The position numbers and the translations under genes are program-made. Below the pieces are notes generated by a model. The model was not told the DNA's origin and ran no database searches. It saw nothing but the letters and a program-made list of their open reading frames with translations. From assembly GCA_002361335.1 (NCBI GenBank), contig DESS01000295.1, positions 1 through 64,000 of the forward strand: 64,000 bases of DNA. The letters are read 5' to 3'. Positions 61,542-64,000 of the stretch are shown one piece after another (position 1 is the first letter of the stretch; the number at the start of each line of letters is the position of its first letter). The DNA comes from Richelia sp. UBA3308 (GTDB lineage Bacteria > Cyanobacteriota > Cyanobacteriia > Cyanobacteriales > Nostocaceae).

Positions 61542-61702
61542 TGTAAAAAGACAAATTATTACAATTTAGTACAATTGGTATTTAGTTGGAATTAGATGCA
61601 CTCACCACAGTTACCATGGGAGTGTATCTTAAACATTATTGTAGATAGGGTATTAAAAGAAGCTGTTAAAAAGCATTTAATATGGTTTTTTGGAAAAAGA
61701 AC

Positions 61703-62473
61703 CTACTTCTTAAACTTTTGACGCTTCTTCACACCGAACATACCAGCCACCGCTAAAGCACCAAGGCTGAAGGTTGTTGTGGGTTCGGGTACAGATTTAA
61801 TCCCTGACAAGATTACACCATCACCAGTACTAAAGCCATTAGCTTGTGGCTCACCTAATTGTAGGACAAAAGAACTTACGTTTGTTAAGGTCAATGTTTG
61901 GGTCTCACCATCTGCTCCTGCGTCTAAGAGCATATTTTCGACTTTCTGTCCGTTAACTTCCAAAATACCACTGAAGCCAGACGATTCTACATCAAATAAA
62001 TCTAATACAATTTTGTCATATTCTGTGTCGAAGTCAAACTGGAACCTACCGATCTCTAAATTTCCGTTTTCTTCAGCAATGTAACTTCCATCTGCTTGTT
62101 CTCTGTAAGCTACACTACGGAACCAATACTCACCATCTGTTTCATTCGTTCCTGCATCTGTAGTAGAAAACTTAATACCGGAACTATGATCGTTACTAGT
62201 TTGTTTCGTATCTACAAATAGTCTGCTGAGTCCATACTGTGGATCTTTATCATCTTTGTCGTAGTCTAAACTGGTAACTGAAAAACCATTTATTGAAGTG
62301 TCAATACAGTTGTCAGCTATACATTCGTAATCTTCGCCGTTAAATTCTGTATTTTCTAGTAAAATTTCACCTTCTTCTTGAGGTATAAAGGTACCAGCAT
62401 GAGCTGCAGGTGCACCAGCAACCAATCCTAAACCTAAACCACAAATTGCAGCAATAGCCTTAAATTTTCCCAT
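61703..62473 (-). CDS. PEP-CTERM exported protein, paralogue A
   Basis: Secreted protein of unknown function with exosortase sorting. 256 residues: signal peptide (1-26, AAHA-GT), body starting FIPQEEGEILLENTEFNGED and including SLDYDKDDKDPQYGLSRLFV and a beta-rich stretch with EIGRFQFDFDTEYDKIVLDL, then the sorting region SVPEPTTTFSLGALAVAGMF with basic tail KKRQKFKK. It has two cysteines (ECIADNCID) matching CLDDNQCID in the neighbouring paralogue. ATG 62473, preceded by AAGGCAAATC. The pair 61703/63122 is a diverged tandem duplication. Confidence 0.88.
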   Translation of the reverse strand: MGKFKAIAAICGLGLGLVAGAPAAHAGTFIPQEEGEILLENTEFNGEDYECIADNCIDTSINGFSVTSLDYDKDDKDPQYGLSRLFVDTKQTSNDHSSGIKFSTTDAGTNETDGEYWFRSVAYREQADGSYIAEENGNLEIGRFQFDFDTEYDKIVLDLFDVESSGFSGILEVNGQKVENMLLDAGADGETQTLTLTNVSSFVLQLGEPQANGFSTGDGVILSGIKSVPEPTTTFSLGALAVAGMFGVKKRQKFKK

Positions 62474-63121
62474 GATTTGCCTTCTTCTCTTTATTCAAGT
62501 GAGGCGGTAATGAATTTGTTTTGTCCGCCTCCAATTACTCACTAAGTTAATAGACTAACTTGCAAAAATGTAAGTCCTTGCGAACATAATTAACCCAAAC
62601 TTTATTTTGAGATAAAAACAGAATATTATTCCGAAAAATTGCGATATTTCGGGTGTAACTAATTATTGACAGTCAATTTGTATTTATTATTTACACCGAA
62701 GAAACACTCTTATTTCTTGCTTTTTAAACCTTCAACTTCAAATTAATCAACAGCTTTTCGGTAATAACTAGGATATTTAAGCCTTAATCCTTAAATTTTT
62801 CAGACAAAAAATTGAGTAGACAGATAATTTAACACAGAAAGGTTAGATTATCTATCTACTCAATGAAGATTTAAAGTGAAAGGAAATTTTTTAGGACTTA
62901 GCAAAAAGGCAGATTTTTGCTGTAGGTGTAGGGTGTGTAGTCTGAAAAACTTGAACCTAGTAATAAGGGAATGAGAATACGGCACCAACAACCAATTGTC
63001 ACAATATCGTAAGTCCTGTTTTTATAATCTCGATGTGTATATCCTCATAATATACTGACTAATATTCAAATTAATTTAGTGATGAAATGCGATCCTTTAA
63101 GGGAATAAGTAAGCCTAAGCA
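62474..63121. other. Spacer between the two PEP-CTERM paralogues
   Basis: About 650 bp, AT-rich, with a TAGGGTGTGTAGTCTGAAAA sequence (62928) that resembles 56630 and a partial palindrome ATTGTCACAATATCGTAAG (62994) related to 8335. No gene. Confidence 0.5.
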
Positions 63122-63892
63122 CTATTTGGATTTAAGCTTTTGTGAAGCTGTTTTGCGGCGCTTGAGTGTAAGCATTCCAGCTACACCTAGAACGCTCAAG
63201 CCTATACTGGTTTGTGACTCCGGTACGCTGACTTTTAAGTTAACACCATCACCAGTATTGAATTTGCTGCTGTGGACGTTACCCAATTGGACTACAAAGC
63301 TTTTTACATCTTTCAAAACTAAGGTTTGGATGTTGCCGTCTTCTCTCCCTTCTAATAGGAAATCGTCGGTATTGGTACTATTACCGTTGACTTGTTCAAT
63401 AATGCCTGTAATATCACTATCCTCTACATCAAAGAAGGCTAGTCTTACTTCATTGGCAGTTTTACCTAAAAAGTCGAACTCGAACCTACCAACTTCTAAA
63501 TTTCCTCCTTCAACAGCTTCACCATCTTGGAAGGCTGCTGGGCGTAACCAAAATTTTCCAAACTCTGGATTTGTTCCTCCGTCTTCATCCCCGAATGTAA
63601 TTGAATCGATTCCAATTCCATAAGTATTTTTAGTAGTTCTGTCATCAACAAACAAGCGGCTTAAATCAAAGTTTTCGTCGTATTCTAAACTCTCAACTGT
63701 GTAACCAAATTCCTGCTGGGTTGTATCAATACACTGGTTATCATCTAAACAACCAAGATTAGTAGTTTCGATTTCTCCCTCTTGTGTAGGAACTAATGAA
63801 ACTGCTTGTGCTTGTGAGATAGATCCGGTAGCAATACCTAAACCAAGAGTGGAAACTGCGATTGTTTTTACTAACTTATTGAAGTTTTTCAT
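63122..63892 (-). CDS. PEP-CTERM-type exported protein, paralogue B (PES variant)
   Basis: 256 residues, equal in length to paralogue A. Signal peptide (1-30: KNFNKLVKTIAVSTLGLGIA, cleaved after AQA), body VSLVPTQEGEIETTNLGCLD with FDLSRLFVDDRTTKNTYGIG and LEVGRFEFDFLGKTANEVRL, ending with SVPESQTSIGLSVLGVAGML and basic RRKTASQKLKSK. The canonical Pro-Glu-Pro is Pro-Glu-Ser here, so sorting by exosortase may be altered. I chose ATG 63892 because GGAG is nine bases upstream; the TTG at 63907 is less likely. Confidence 0.87.
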   Translation of the reverse strand: MKNFNKLVKTIAVSTLGLGIATGSISQAQAVSLVPTQEGEIETTNLGCLDDNQCIDTTQQEFGYTVESLEYDENFDLSRLFVDDRTTKNTYGIGIDSITFGDEDGGTNPEFGKFWLRPAAFQDGEAVEGGNLEVGRFEFDFLGKTANEVRLAFFDVEDSDITGIIEQVNGNSTNTDDFLLEGREDGNIQTLVLKDVKSFVVQLGNVHSSKFNTGDGVNLKVSVPESQTSIGLSVLGVAGMLTLKRRKTASQKLKSK

Positions 63893-64000
63893 CGTTCTTT
63901 TCTCCAAAAATACTGATTTTTTTTAAACTACTTAGTAGATACTGAATTTATGTGTTTTTTCGTATCCATGTCTGTATAGTATTTCTGTCTATGTGAATAT

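Overview
The window is chromosomal DNA of a filamentous, probably heterocyst-forming cyanobacterium of the order Nostocales (a Calothrix/Rivularia-like organism is my inference). The grounds are: many copies of the HIP1 octamer GCGATCGC; cyanobacterial marker genes (CP12, rpaB, Tic20, a CCB2/CCB4-family protein, DUF3177, a plant-type ispH); long heptanucleotide repeat arrays (STRRs); AT-rich spacers full of small dispersed repeats; and PEP-CTERM, RTX and caspase-like proteins. No plasmid, phage or CRISPR signature is visible.

Layout. 0-10 kb: trmB, a metallophosphoesterase, an SGNH hydrolase, ispH, a small exported protein, a FIST sensor protein, CP12, DUF3177. 10-22.5 kb: guaA, a CDF metal transporter, an acidic TerB-like protein, recG, a coiled-coil protein, and the rpsB-tsf translation pair. 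22.8-35.2 kb: a GAF histidine kinase, a GT2 glycosyltransferase, a PEP-CTERM protein, argG, DedA, a STAS protein, rpsF, a FAH-family hydrolase, Tic20, moaC and tRNA-Arg(ACG). 35.8-46.6 kb is the mobile-element-scarred part: a HAD/5'-nucleotidase fusion, a His-rich CDF transporter, a broken IS701-type transposase, a fused oligopeptide ABC ATPase, and a group II intron remnant that starts exactly after the codon for the last residue of the SSB acidic tip. 47.5-57.2 kb: a sugar ABC ATPase, a nucleotidyltransferase/phosphomannomutase fusion, an amidoligase with an in-frame amber codon, a GT4 glycosyltransferase, an orphan gene fragment, an RTX protein and a truncated caspase. 57.4-64 kb: radA divergent from rpaB, a CCB2/CCB4 protein, DUF456, and two related PEP-CTERM proteins.

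Most genes are single transcription units of housekeeping type; few true operons are visible (rpsB-tsf is the clearest). Metal and phosphate handling recurs (two CDF exporters, exported phosphatase/nucleotidase, metallophosphoesterase), as does surface-glycan and extracellular-protein biology (GT2, GT4, sugar-nucleotide enzyme, amidoligase remnant, RTX, three PEP-CTERM proteins).

The most unusual material is in the repeats and scars: (i) the 3'-truncated group II intron that should leave SSB with a 34-residue tail masking its partner-binding tip; (ii) a 29-bp small dispersed repeat that has jumped into a transposase gene and also sits in a 197-bp inverted-repeat element; (iii) heptamer arrays that run up to, or almost up to, the start codons of ispH, recG and the amidoligase; (iv) several families of short interspersed repeats with two to six recognisable copies each. 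All functional calls rest on motif recognition by eye; no database search was run.
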